The notes beneath the pieces are model-generated. The model was not told where the DNA came from. It did not search any database and worked only from the letters and a program-made list of their open reading frames with translations. DNA of 64,000 nucleotides from positions 55,100-119,099 of the forward strand of contig DATJSN010000001.1 of the NCBI GenBank assembly GCA_035504095.1, read 5' to 3'. A program made the position numbers and the translations under genes. Origin of the DNA: DATJSN01 sp035504095. GTDB taxonomy: Bacteria; Planctomycetota; Phycisphaerae; WQYP01. The first letter of the stretch is position 1. Each line of letters begins with the position of its first letter. Shown here piece by piece: positions 44,932 to 54,493 of this stretch.

Positions 44932-47900
44932 TCAGGCGTTTTTTCCGCAGCATTGTTTGTATTTTTTGCCGCTGCCGCATGGGCAGGGATCGTTGCGGCC
45001 GACTTTGGGATCGGTGTTCTGAATCGGGGCGGCTTTATCCGGGACGTTCTGGGTATTGCCGCCGCCGCGTTGTGTTTGGCCGTCCTGTCCTGATGCCGTG
45101 GCGGCATCGACGCCATACGACTGGCGTACGTCAAACCGCGCCCGCTGATTGGCATAAACATTACGCATCTGTTCAACCGAGGCGACCTTGATGCGGAAAA
45201 TCACTTCCGTCACCCGTTCGCGCAGTGCCTTGAGAAATTCATTAAAAAGCCGCGACCCTTCGCGCTTGTATTCAATGATCGGATCGCGCTGGGCAATGCC
45301 CCTTAAGCCGATTGTGCCGCGGAGCTGATCCATGGCATACAGGTGATCTTTCCATGTGACGTCGAATATCTGCAGCAGCACCGATCTTTCCAGTTCGGTT
45401 AATTCCTTGCGCAAAAACGAATGCGCCAGTTCCGAAATGCGTTCGCGCCGTTCGGCGCCGTCTTCGCCTTCAAATTCATCCGGCGGGGCGATGGTCACGA
45501 ACCTTTGGCTCACCCAGGCTGCGAGCGTTTTGGATTCCGGGAATTTTTCGACAGCTTCATCGATCTGCTTATCGATGGTTTCCGTTATATTGCGAGAGGC
45601 GTCCACAAGCATGGCGCGCAATTTGTCCGGCGGTGTGGCGCGAACCTGTTCGCCGGTCAGCGAAACCGCAAATTTTGCGCGAATCCATGCCGCGAACTGC
45701 TCGGAGGCGTAAACATTTTCAATGCCGCCGGCTCCCATGGTGGCTTGGATGGCGTAGTCGACCGGATATTCGATCTCGCGTTTCTGATAAGTCTTTCGGG
45801 CCAGGGCCAGAATCAGATCCACGGCCTGGTCCTGCGTTTTGCCGGCAAGGTCCTGTGCGGTGATGGGAATGGTGAATTTTTCCACGGCCCACCGGGCAAG
45901 TTCCTGTTCGGCATAGTTTTTGACAAGATATTTACTAAGCGGTGAAAAATCTTTTTGATCGATCTGATCCAGCGCTTTTTCCACCAGAGTATCCGCGATA
46001 TGTTCGCGATCGAGCTTCTTGAGCTGGGCCTGACTGATCTGCACACGAAACTGGCTCATAACCCAGGCGGACAATCCCGCGTAGTCCCAATCCTCAGGGT
46101 CGGCGTCGGGATCCATAAACTCCGATATCGAAATGTGGATATTGCCGCGAGCTTCCTCGCGAGCCTTGTTTTTGATCGTCATTTCCAACACCGCCAGTTC
46201 CGCATCGCGCAGTTCGGACGGATCGATCGGCGTGTTCATATTGGTTCGAATCCATTCGCTGATGCAGGTTGGAACGTAGTCGCGATTGAGGTAAATGGAC
46301 ACAGCGTCGCGTACGGCGTCTTCAATGATTTCAAAAATTACCTGCTGCAGATTGCGTCCTTCCAGAATGGTCTGACGGACCGTGTAAAAATAACGCCGTT
46401 GGTGTTCGCGGATTTCGTCGTATTCCAACAGGCTTTTGCGAATGCCGAAGTTTCGTTCTTCGACTTTTTTCTGCGCCCGCTTGACGGTGCGCGACACCAG
46501 ACCGTGTTCAATGGGTTCGTTTTCCTTTACGCCGAGGCGCTGCATCGCCCGCAGCATAAAGTCGCTGGCGAAAAGCTTCATCAAGTCATCTTCAAGGCTC
46601 AGGAAAAACCGCGACTTGCCCGGGTCGCCTTGCCGCCCGGATCGTCCGCGCAACTGATTGTCGATGCGCCGCGCTTCATGACGCTCGGTGCCCAGCACGA
46701 ATAACCCGCCGGCTTCGATGACACCCGGTCCCAGAGTGATATCCGTTCCGCGCCCGGCCATGTTGGTCGCAATGGTGACTGCACCGACGGTTTTGCTGAG
46801 TTTATCGACGTATTGGCGGCCCGCTTTGGCAATGATTTCCGCCTCGCGTTCGTGGTTTTTGGCGTTGAGCACCTCATGCTCAATTCCATAACGACGCGTA
46901 AGCATGTTGGAAAGCCGTTCGGATTTTTCCACACTGGTGGTGCCCACCAGAACGGGCTGGCCTTTTTCAGAAACTTCATGGATGGTTTCCAGAATGCTTT
47001 CCCACTTGGCGCGTTCGGTCATGTAAATCAGGTCGTCGAAATCCTGGCGAACCACCGGACGATTGGTTGGAATAGTTACAACTTCAAGGTTGTAAATCTT
47101 CTGGAATTCCTCCGCCTCGGTCATGGCCGTGCCGGTCATGCCCGCCAGCTTGGCGTAAAGTTTGAAGAAATTCTGAATGGTGATGGTGGCGATCGTCTGC
47201 GTTTCGGGTTTGACGCGTACGCGTTCTTTGGCTTCGGTCGCCTGATGCAAACCTTCGCTCCATTGGCGGCCCACCATTAAACGGCCGGTGAATTCATCCA
47301 CGATAATTACTTCGCCGTTTTGCACCACGTAATCGCGGTCTTTTTCGTAGACCACGTGGGCGCGCAGGCTTTGTTCCAGGAGGTGCGGCCAGTCCATGTT
47401 ACTGCCGATATAAAACGAACCCACGCCGGCAAATTCCTGCGCCATTTTTATTCCTTCGTGGGTTAATTGGACGGATTTTCGATCGAGTTCAACTTCGTAC
47501 AACTGGACCTGAGTCGCGAGGTGTTGCTCGGCCTTTTGCAATTCCGGCTGGGTGTCGGCAATCAGCTTCTGAAGCCTGGTGATTTTTTCCTGATCGCCGC
47601 GCGAGTTTTTAATATCGCCTTCGGAACCTTTGATGATCCGCTGCAACTGCTCTACACGTTCGTTGGCCTGATCCCAGGGCTTCTGGGCTGCAATAAGTTT
47701 GCGGGCAACTTCGTCGGCGGCGCGATAGCGCGGAGAGTCGTCGTGGGCCGGGCCGCTGATGATCAGGGGTGTGCGGGCTTCGTCGATGAGAATGCTGTCC
47801 ACTTCATCGACGATCGCATAGTGCAAAGGGCTTTGCACTTGTTCCTGTATGCTTTGCTTCATGTTGTCGCGGAGATAATCAAACCCAAATTCGCTTGCGG

Positions 47901-48630
47901 TACCATAGGTGACATTACACTGATAGGCGACTTTTCGCGGTGCGTTGTCCATCTGCGCCTGGATAAACCCGACGGAAATTCCCAGGCTATATAACGCCGG
48001 CGCAACCCAGGCGGCGTCGCGTCGGACGAGATAGTCATTGACCGTTACCACGTGACAATGCCTGCCCCTTAACGCCATCAGGCAGCAGGCCAGCGCGGCG
48101 ACAAATGTTTTGCCTTCGCCGGTGGCCATTTCGGCGATTTTGCCGTCATAAAGCACCATGCCACCGATAAGCTGCACGTCGAAGGGGCGCGCCCGGTAGG
48201 GCGGCCGAGAGTCCGGAACGACAAGGCGGATGGCTTCATAAAGTTCCGGCGGCACTTCCACGAATCGCCAATCGTGTTCCTTGACGCATTTAGCCTTCGC
48301 CTGTTTAAATAATTCCTGCCCCGCCGGACTCAATTTTTCCACGTCAAAGGGTAAAGCGGGATTCAGGGCGTTTCTGAGTCCGATCTGCCGATCCATCGCT
48401 TCTCGCATCAGTGCAAACGCTTCAGGCAAAACCGCCGAGTCGTTTTCGCCATCCGCAAGCCGTTTGCGGAGTTCATCCGCTTTCTGTCGCATTTGTACAT
48501 CAGTCATGGACCGGATTTGCGGCTCGAGTTTGTTGATCAGCTCGACCTGACGGTTGTAGGTTTTGATCAGGCGTTCATTTCGGGAGCCGAAGATCGCCGC
48601 GAGTGTTTTATTGAAAATAGTCGCAACCAT
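44932..48630 (-). CDS. secA: preprotein translocase ATPase SecA, with a repeated insert
   Basis: The 1232-residue motor drives proteins through SecYEG, against about 900 in E. coli. Motifs: MATGEGKTF (Walker A), VDEVDSILIDEA, NMAGRGTDITLGPGV and the C-terminal zinc motif CPCGSGKKYKQCC. The extra length is mainly between about 840 and 1060, in the helical-wing region. Four copies of a unit with Leu/Phe-Ala-x-Trp then Phe (Trp856, Trp914, Trp982, Trp1039) are spaced 57-68 residues apart. Each is followed by a predicted helix ending in an acidic-Ala segment. This looks like duplication of one helical hairpin natural to SecA. Its effect on preprotein handling is unknown. Confidence 0.95.
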   Translation of the reverse strand: MVATIFNKTLAAIFGSRNERLIKTYNRQVELINKLEPQIRSMTDVQMRQKADELRKRLADGENDSAVLPEAFALMREAMDRQIGLRNALNPALPFDVEKLSPAGQELFKQAKAKCVKEHDWRFVEVPPELYEAIRLVVPDSRPPYRARPFDVQLIGGMVLYDGKIAEMATGEGKTFVAALACCLMALRGRHCHVVTVNDYLVRRDAAWVAPALYSLGISVGFIQAQMDNAPRKVAYQCNVTYGTASEFGFDYLRDNMKQSIQEQVQSPLHYAIVDEVDSILIDEARTPLIISGPAHDDSPRYRAADEVARKLIAAQKPWDQANERVEQLQRIIKGSEGDIKNSRGDQEKITRLQKLIADTQPELQKAEQHLATQVQLYEVELDRKSVQLTHEGIKMAQEFAGVGSFYIGSNMDWPHLLEQSLRAHVVYEKDRDYVVQNGEVIIVDEFTGRLMVGRQWSEGLHQATEAKERVRVKPETQTIATITIQNFFKLYAKLAGMTGTAMTEAEEFQKIYNLEVVTIPTNRPVVRQDFDDLIYMTERAKWESILETIHEVSEKGQPVLVGTTSVEKSERLSNMLTRRYGIEHEVLNAKNHEREAEIIAKAGRQYVDKLSKTVGAVTIATNMAGRGTDITLGPGVIEAGGLFVLGTERHEARRIDNQLRGRSGRQGDPGKSRFFLSLEDDLMKLFASDFMLRAMQRLGVKENEPIEHGLVSRTVKRAQKKVEERNFGIRKSLLEYDEIREHQRRYFYTVRQTILEGRNLQQVIFEIIEDAVRDAVSIYLNRDYVPTCISEWIRTNMNTPIDPSELRDAELAVLEMTIKNKAREEARGNIHISISEFMDPDADPEDWDYAGLSAWVMSQFRVQISQAQLKKLDREHIADTLVEKALDQIDQKDFSPLSKYLVKNYAEQELARWAVEKFTIPITAQDLAGKTQDQAVDLILALARKTYQKREIEYPVDYAIQATMGAGGIENVYASEQFAAWIRAKFAVSLTGEQVRATPPDKLRAMLVDASRNITETIDKQIDEAVEKFPESKTLAAWVSQRFVTIAPPDEFEGEDGAERRERISELAHSFLRKELTELERSVLLQIFDVTWKDHLYAMDQLRGTIGLRGIAQRDPIIEYKREGSRLFNEFLKALRERVTEVIFRIKVASVEQMRNVYANQRARFDVRQSYGVDAATASGQDGQTQRGGGNTQNVPDKAAPIQNTDPKVGRNDPCPCGSGKKYKQCCGKNA

Positions 48631-48712
48631 AAAAATTCCGTATTGTTAATTTGGCCAGCCTGCACGCCGGTTTAGAACCCGGAAATGCACGGCGCATAAG
48701 TTTTAAACCGCG

Positions 48713-49180
48713 TCAGATTGTTGAGGCTTGAGGCGGGGGAATTTGGGAGAATTGACGCAACAGGGCCAGCAGGCGTAACTGGCCTCCGGAAAGTGTTTCG
48801 CTCGAGATCAGTTTTATTTGATTGTTTCCAATCGGCTGGTGGGAAAATTGAATAATTAATTCAGTATGGTCCAGACACACCGGCGTTCCCGCGAACTGCC
48901 AACAGAGCGCTGCAAGTCGCCACGCCGTACTCGTGCTTTGATCGGTTTGAACCGCGCATGTGGCGGGTGCTTGAGTTTCCAAAGAAGCGGGTTGGCAAGG
49001 GACGGCTTTTTCCACCGGCGTTGCAATATCAGTAAGCAGATTGCAGATGCGCTCGGCGTGAGCCTGAATGATCTTGGGCGAACTTTGACCAAGGGCCTGA
49101 AAACTGAGCACGGCCAGAAGACATGAAAAAATCTTCCAGATTCGGTGTGGTTCATGATGCGATTTTTGTTCTGTTTTCAC
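48713..49180 (-). CDS. small exported protein, unknown
   Basis: This 155-residue protein has a hydrophobic N-terminal leader (about 15-32, ending ALGQSSP). A helical, Cys-containing central region follows (four or more cysteines, e.g. RICNLL, AVPCQPA, LCWQF and PVCLDH), then a C-terminal strand-rich end. Paired cysteines fit an oxidising compartment. A GTG start at 49180 is preceded by GAGGAACC. No family is recognised. It lies 82 bases downstream of an ABC-2-type permease gene's end and upstream of secA; a shared transcript is possible. Confidence 0.5.
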   Translation of the reverse strand: MKTEQKSHHEPHRIWKIFSCLLAVLSFQALGQSSPKIIQAHAERICNLLTDIATPVEKAVPCQPASLETQAPATCAVQTDQSTSTAWRLAALCWQFAGTPVCLDHTELIIQFSHQPIGNNQIKLISSETLSGGQLRLLALLRQFSQIPPPQASTI

Positions 49181-49300
49181 GGTTCCTCGAAGTTCATAAG
49201 CCGGGTCAAAACGTCACCATTATAGCAGGAAAAACGGCGCTAAAAAGCGCTCTCTAATTCATATTCATAGAATTGAGGTACACACCCCGGGATTTGGGGA

Positions 49301-50458
49301 CTATGTCAGTTCTCGATTCCGGAACATCGCAATGGCCAGGCTCAATGCCGCGCCAATATAGAAAAGACCGTACAAGCATGTCGTGGCGACATATTGCACA
49401 ACTTGGCCGATCGTCGGTGCACCATCAATTTCGGCGCCGGGAAAACTTAAATCGCGGTAAACCAGGCACTGATTCAGATCGAAATTGCTCAGGTAGGGCA
49501 GTAAATAAGCGGCGTTCTGGGCTACGGTTTGCCAGGGGGATCCCAAATCAAGAAGCGATACGAAACGTGTCAGATTCGCGCAGATGTAGAGCAGCACAAT
49601 CACGGTCATGTTCAATGCCAGGCCGTATCTTGTGGCGATGGCGGTACTGATTGCCGCCAGTGTCGCCAGTTCCATGAACTGCAGAATAAACGCGGGAATC
49701 ATAGCGATGACAAAATGGTCGCTGGCGAGATAAATCGCCTGACGTCCGAGAGTATCCGACACTTCCAAATCGATGCGCATGTCGTAGAAATTACGCAGCC
49801 AGGAGCAGGCCATGGCGATAATGGTGGCGATGGCCATGGTAAAAAAGATCAGGCAGAGAATGCCCAGATATTTGCCGATAATCACCTGCCAGCGGGCAAG
49901 CGGCTTGCTCATCAGCGTTAGCATGGTGCGATTTTCTATTTCTTCATCGATCACTTTGCCCGTTGCGAAGACCATAATGATCAGAATGAACATAAGGATG
50001 TAGGACAAAGCGATGTCCCGGAACATCTTGTTTTCATCACTGCCCTCGAAGGTATTAAATGGAACAAAAGCAGTGACTATGATCGCCGTTACACAGAGAA
50101 AAAACACGATCAACGTAAATGGCTGCAGGAGTCCTTCATGATAGGTTACGCGCATCAACGCGCCGATACGGCTTAGACTCAGCAGAGGCAGAATCACAAA
50201 TTCCATGAGACCGAAAACCGCTGTGCAGCAGGTGGCGGCAAGAAAAACCGCCGCCCAGTCCCGGACTGAGTTGGCTTCGTCGGCAATATTGTTGGCATAA
50301 ATGGCGCTATTACCCTTGTTGCCGGAACTCGCCTGGGCGGCGCCACTGGCAATCTGTGTTGCATAGTTGTCCAGGTTTATACGCCATTGGATCATAATGA
50401 CCGTCAGAACGATAAGAACACCCAGAGTGATAAGGTATGAGAGGGTCGATTTACTCAC
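49301..50458 (-). CDS. ABC-2-type transporter permease
   Basis: This 385-residue membrane protein has six or more hydrophobic segments and the landmark KVIDEEIENRTMLTLMSKP followed by ARWQVIIGKYLG. These occur in ABC-2-type permease families (the E-E-x-x-x-x-T-x-x-x-L-x-S-x-P pattern). A large periplasmic loop follows the first helix (about 30-75). No ATP-binding partner gene is adjacent, so the ATPase is encoded elsewhere. The GTG start has AGGAGG about 11 bases upstream. The substrate is unknown; roles in lipid or copper-related export (NosY/GldF-like) are possible. Confidence 0.82.
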   Translation of the reverse strand: MSKSTLSYLITLGVLIVLTVIMIQWRINLDNYATQIASGAAQASSGNKGNSAIYANNIADEANSVRDWAAVFLAATCCTAVFGLMEFVILPLLSLSRIGALMRVTYHEGLLQPFTLIVFFLCVTAIIVTAFVPFNTFEGSDENKMFRDIALSYILMFILIIMVFATGKVIDEEIENRTMLTLMSKPLARWQVIIGKYLGILCLIFFTMAIATIIAMACSWLRNFYDMRIDLEVSDTLGRQAIYLASDHFVIAMIPAFILQFMELATLAAISTAIATRYGLALNMTVIVLLYICANLTRFVSLLDLGSPWQTVAQNAAYLLPYLSNFDLNQCLVYRDLSFPGAEIDGAPTIGQVVQYVATTCLYGLFYIGAALSLAIAMFRNRELT

Positions 50459-50481
50459 GATTAATTTAGCCTCCTGGGCTG

Positions 50482-50757
50482 CTACCAGCCGATTCTCAGC
50501 GGGGGTTTTAATCCTTCCGGTGTTTGGGTTTGTTGTTTTTCATCAACGATATACCCTGAAAAATACTGCCTGATGGCGGCCAGTAGTGATTGAATATCGG
50601 CTTTAGAGCCTTCTGCTATTAACTCAACCCGTCCGTCAGCCAAGTTTCGCACCGTCCCGCCAAGTGCGTATTCCCGGGCCAATTCCACCGTGGTCTGGCG
50701 AAATCCTACCCCCTGTACCCGCCCAGTGTACAAGACCAGTTTCCGTTCCACATCCAT
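50482..50757 (-). CDS. acyP: acylphosphatase
   Basis: The 91-residue protein hydrolyses acyl phosphates. The family signature GRVQGVGFRQ (substrate-binding loop with conserved Arg) is followed by a GTVRNLADGRVELIAEG strand containing the active-site Asn. The length matches the 90-100-residue family. It lies 23 bases upstream of the permease gene and 60 bases from squalene-hopene cyclase, all on the minus strand, but no functional link is apparent. Confidence 0.95.
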   Translation of the reverse strand: MDVERKLVLYTGRVQGVGFRQTTVELAREYALGGTVRNLADGRVELIAEGSKADIQSLLAAIRQYFSGYIVDEKQQTQTPEGLKPPLRIGW

Positions 50758-50818
50758 ACGGCTGTTGTCCTGCCTGGTTTGCCGATATTTAACTTTTTCA
50801 GCTGATTTTCACCAGAAC

Positions 50819-52777
50819 TTACCATTGACCGGAGCACAACCGCCGATATCGTCCCAGCGCCATGAGGGGAAAATAAAGCCGGTAAAGATGATATTTAAGA
50901 TAAAAAACCCGTGGGAATCCCGTGCCGGTGAACCAAGGTTCTTCCCAATCCCCCTCGGGATTCTGATTTTCGAGCAGCCATTGAATAGCGCGGCGCACAG
51001 CAGGGTCATTTACACCCGCCGCCGCCATGACCCCCATCATGCCCCACGCGGTTTGCGAAGGCGTGCTTGGCCCGCGGCCCTTGAGTGCGGGATTATCATA
51101 GGTTTGCGCCGATTCGCCCCAACTTCCATCCGGTTTCTGGCAGGATCGCAGCCAGTCGGCGGCACGGCGGATGAATCGCTGATCCATGGCTTCGCCCACT
51201 GATTTCAGGCCTGTGAGAACCTGCCACGTTCCATAAATGTAATTAATTCCCCACCTGCCGAACCAGCAACCTTCCCTTTCCTGGGTATCCTTTAAAAAGT
51301 TAATGGCCTTGCGAATTGCGGGGTGCGCATTGGTGATGCCAATACGGCCCAGGCATTCGAGCACCCGGCCGGCGATATCAGGACAGGATGGATCCTGAAT
51401 TGCGTTGTGATCGGCAAATGGAACGTGTTCCAGGATCGGGCGATTGCGCGTGCGGTCGAATGCCGCCCAGCCGCCATCGTCATTCTGCATCGCCAGGAGC
51501 CAGTTGATGCCGCGCTGCACTGCGGGCCGCGCCGCTTCGCCGCCGCAACGATGCATTGCCATAACGACCATTGCCGTATCGTCCACATCCGGATAGTGGG
51601 GATTATCAAATTCAAAAAACCACCCGCTGGGTTCAACGTCCGGGCAATTTTTCATCCAGTCGCTGCCCTGACGGCATTCTTTGCTTAAAAGCCATTGTGT
51701 CGTCTTTTGTGCGGTGGGATGTTCCCAGTTCATGCCGGCATCAGCCAAAGCGTGCAAGGCCAGTCCCGTATCCCACACCGGCGACCAACATGGCTGAATG
51801 CGAATGCTATCACCTTCCTGAATGAATAGATCGCGCAGATCTTTTTGCGCTTTGACGACCACAGGATGATCATCTGAGTAACCCAGGACTCTAAGTACAA
51901 TCAGAATGTAGACCATCGGAGGGAAAATGGCGCCCAATCCGTCGCTGCCTTCCATGTGCTCGAGCAGCCATTTTTCCGCTTCCCTGATGGCGCGCGGCCG
52001 CAACGGCGTAACCGCTGTTCGCTCATAGCGCTTGAGCGTCAGATCCAGTAGCAGAAACATGCCGCGCCAACTGCGGGGAAGAAACCGGGTTCGCCCCGTC
52101 GGACTGTTTGCCGCCTGCAGGTCGTTGAATAATTCCTGAATTCCCTGCGATGGTTCAAGTTTTCTCACCGGACGATAGGCGCTGACGATTGATAACGGAA
52201 GAATCATCGTCCGGCTCCACGCCGAAACGGCATAGAGATTGAAAAACATCCAGCGTGGTAAAAGGACGATTTCCGGCGGAATGCTTGGGCAGGTGTCGTA
52301 GCTGATCTGACCCAGCGCGGCTAGATAAAACTTGCTGAAACTATTGCACTGTTCGGCGCCGCCGAGTTCCCGCACCACGTTACGCGCCGCCCTCATGTGC
52401 GGCGCATCCGGATCGTCTCCCATAAGTTTGAGGGCAAAATATCCTTTAACCGTTCCACTTAAGTCGCTGGGTCCGCTGGGGAACAGATTCCAACCGCCGT
52501 CCGCCTGCTGAACACTTCTTAAATAATTGGCAATCAGCGGAAGTGCCGGATCGGCTTCCTGATTCAGAAAGAATTTGAGCATGATATATTCGGATTCCAG
52601 GATGCTGTCGCCTTGGAGCTCGCCAACCCAATATCCTTCAGGATGATGCTGGGCCAACAGGCGTTCCATCGCCCGTTCTATGTTTTCGCTTACAGATTCG
52701 GAATCCGTGATAGTTGACACATCGGGGTGGGCCGTTTCAAGCATCTTTGAATCGGCCGCCGGAGCGGGATTCTGCAT
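50819..52777 (-). CDS. shc: squalene-hopene cyclase
   Basis: The 652-residue enzyme cyclises squalene to hopene or diplopterol for hopanoid membrane lipids. It has repeated QW motifs (e.g. QQADGGWNLF, QNDDGGWAAF, QKPDGSWGES, QNPEGDWEEP). The catalytic DVDDTA at 397-402, with the central Asp399, matches the protonating residue. The enzyme is monotopic on the inner membrane. ATG 52777 is preceded by ACAGGAAC; the upstream TTG at 52816 is less likely. Hopanoid genes such as hpnA-G are absent from the window, so this gene stands alone. It is divergent from nuoH. Confidence 0.95.
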   Translation of the reverse strand: MQNPAPAADSKMLETAHPDVSTITDSESVSENIERAMERLLAQHHPEGYWVGELQGDSILESEYIMLKFFLNQEADPALPLIANYLRSVQQADGGWNLFPSGPSDLSGTVKGYFALKLMGDDPDAPHMRAARNVVRELGGAEQCNSFSKFYLAALGQISYDTCPSIPPEIVLLPRWMFFNLYAVSAWSRTMILPLSIVSAYRPVRKLEPSQGIQELFNDLQAANSPTGRTRFLPRSWRGMFLLLDLTLKRYERTAVTPLRPRAIREAEKWLLEHMEGSDGLGAIFPPMVYILIVLRVLGYSDDHPVVVKAQKDLRDLFIQEGDSIRIQPCWSPVWDTGLALHALADAGMNWEHPTAQKTTQWLLSKECRQGSDWMKNCPDVEPSGWFFEFDNPHYPDVDDTAMVVMAMHRCGGEAARPAVQRGINWLLAMQNDDGGWAAFDRTRNRPILEHVPFADHNAIQDPSCPDIAGRVLECLGRIGITNAHPAIRKAINFLKDTQEREGCWFGRWGINYIYGTWQVLTGLKSVGEAMDQRFIRRAADWLRSCQKPDGSWGESAQTYDNPALKGRGPSTPSQTAWGMMGVMAAAGVNDPAVRRAIQWLLENQNPEGDWEEPWFTGTGFPRVFYLKYHLYRLYFPLMALGRYRRLCSGQW

Positions 52778-53092
52778 TTTGCGTTCCTGTTTGGTTAATC
52801 CGGTGACGCGTGTCAAAGCGCTTAAACCTCATGTTAAACCAAGAAAACCGGGCTGCCCTCTCTCAGCGGCTCCTATAATGGACATCCCGTCCCCCTACGC
52901 GTTTGTCGAAAAAATTAGCAGAACTTGATTGTCTCGGCAAGTAGACTCAGAAAGTTCGCTATTTATTCATTTATTGGTTGTGATGCTGATTTATGTAAAC
53001 CGGCTGAGAAAACCCCGGCGTAGCTTTGCCACGCTGCGCTCAACCGGCTATTATTAACACTCTGATTTTTGTTCGCACGGAGTAGTCAGGCT
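52778..53092. other. divergent intergenic region between shc and nuoH
   Basis: This 315-base region must contain promoters for both divergent genes. No clean sigma-70 pair is seen by eye. An imperfect inverted repeat, CCGGCTGAG at 53000-53008 and CTCAACCGG at 53039-53047 (one mismatch), could form a hairpin or bind a regulator. Its G+C-rich interior is typical of dispersed intergenic elements. No gene is visible. Confidence 0.4.
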
Positions 53093-54397
53093 ATGGCCGG
53101 CGTTTTTATTGCTCATCTTATTTTTGCTCTGGTCATCTTCAACGTTTTACTCGGGCTGATTGCTTATCTGATTTTGCTTGAACGTAAAACAGCGGCCTGG
53201 ATGCAGGATCGGCTGGGTCCAAATCGTGTCGGCCCCCACGGCCTTATGCAGCCGTTGGCTGACGGCGTTAAATTCATCCTCAAAGAAGAGTTCATGCCTA
53301 CCAATGCCGATCCATTCCTCTTTATTCTCGCCCCGATTGTCATTATTACCCCCGCACTTTGCGGTTTTGCAGTGATTCCATGGGGTGGACAACTTCTCGC
53401 CGGCACCGCGATTCCACACTGGATTCCGTTTATCGGCGGTTGGGCCTTCCCCCGGAATTTTGACGTTATGGTCGCCAATCCTCAGATTGGCGCCTTATTT
53501 ATTCTCGCGGTTGCGTCCCTTTCTGTTTATGGCGTAGTTCTGGGCGGCTGGGCTTCGGGCAGTAAATACAGTTTTCTCGGTGGTATGAGGGCTGCGGCAC
53601 AAATGATCAGCTACGAAATTCCACTTGTGCTTTCCCTCCTGTCCGTCGCCGTTGTTGCCGGCACGTTGCGACTTGGTCCGATGGTTACGGATCAGGCGTC
53701 CTATTTCGATACATTCCGATTCATCCCCGCCTGGAACGTTTTCGTTCAGCCGCTGGCGTTTATTATTTTTACCATTTGCATTTTTGCCGAAGCTAACCGT
53801 ACGCCATTCGATCTTGCCGAGTGCGAAAGCGAATTGGTGGGGGGATATCACACCGAATATTCCTCCATGAAATTCGCTATGTTTTTCCTTGCTGAATATT
53901 CCGCAATGATCACCGGCTCTGCGGCCGCCGTTGCTTTGTTTTTGGGTGGATGGCATCTTCCCTGGATCGACCAAATACTTTACGCCGGTCCACAGCCGGT
54001 AGCGACTGGTTGGTTGGGTGCGTTACTCAAGTTTGTTGTTTTTGCGGGTAAGATTCTCGCCTTCATCTTCTTTTACATGTGGGTGCGGTGGACTTTGCCT
54101 CGATTCCGCTTCGATCAACTCATGAATCTGGCGTGGCGTTCGCTGATCCCGCTTTCACTAGGCACGTTTGTTCTTGCGGCAGTGTTTGAGTATATGAAGC
54201 AGTCGGGAATTGTCGAAAATCGCTGGTGGCTGCTTCTGGGCAATCTGGTGCTTTTGGCCGCCGGCATTGGCGCAGGGTATTTACTGCCGGCTGATCCGAC
54301 AAATCGTCGCTTGCCCGTGCTTTTCAGCCGCTACAATCCCACACCCATTGCTGAGAAAGCCGAGCAAAACGCGGATGCGGCCAATATCTATGCCTAG
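53093..54397 (+). CDS. nuoH: NADH-quinone oxidoreductase subunit H
   Basis: This 434-residue polytopic membrane protein is the quinone-channel subunit of complex I. Conserved loops are LLERKTAAWMQDRLGPNRVG, GLMQPLADGVKFILKEE and an AEANRTPFDLAECESELVGG block. It is longer than the usual 330 residues; the extra part is an extended periplasmic or C-terminal region (about 360-434). ATG 53093 follows CGGAG. No other nuo subunit gene is in the window: neighbours are squalene-hopene cyclase and glycyl-tRNA synthetase. The gene is thus detached from a nuoA-N operon. Confidence 0.95.
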   Translation: MAGVFIAHLIFALVIFNVLLGLIAYLILLERKTAAWMQDRLGPNRVGPHGLMQPLADGVKFILKEEFMPTNADPFLFILAPIVIITPALCGFAVIPWGGQLLAGTAIPHWIPFIGGWAFPRNFDVMVANPQIGALFILAVASLSVYGVVLGGWASGSKYSFLGGMRAAAQMISYEIPLVLSLLSVAVVAGTLRLGPMVTDQASYFDTFRFIPAWNVFVQPLAFIIFTICIFAEANRTPFDLAECESELVGGYHTEYSSMKFAMFFLAEYSAMITGSAAAVALFLGGWHLPWIDQILYAGPQPVATGWLGALLKFVVFAGKILAFIFFYMWVRWTLPRFRFDQLMNLAWRSLIPLSLGTFVLAAVFEYMKQSGIVENRWWLLLGNLVLLAAGIGAGYLLPADPTNRRLPVLFSRYNPTPIAEKAEQNADAANIYA

Positions 54398-54493
54398 AGC
54401 TAAAATCGAACAAACAGATACGCTGCTGATTTTATTTGTTCCGATCGATTGGAAATTCCGTCTTTAATTTCGGCGCAGTGAAAGGAAACCCTG

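Noticed and set aside
45955..46704. 249-residue plus-strand open frame
   Set aside because: It lies entirely antisense to secA, whose motifs are unmistakable. The residue pattern is the mirror of SecA codons.
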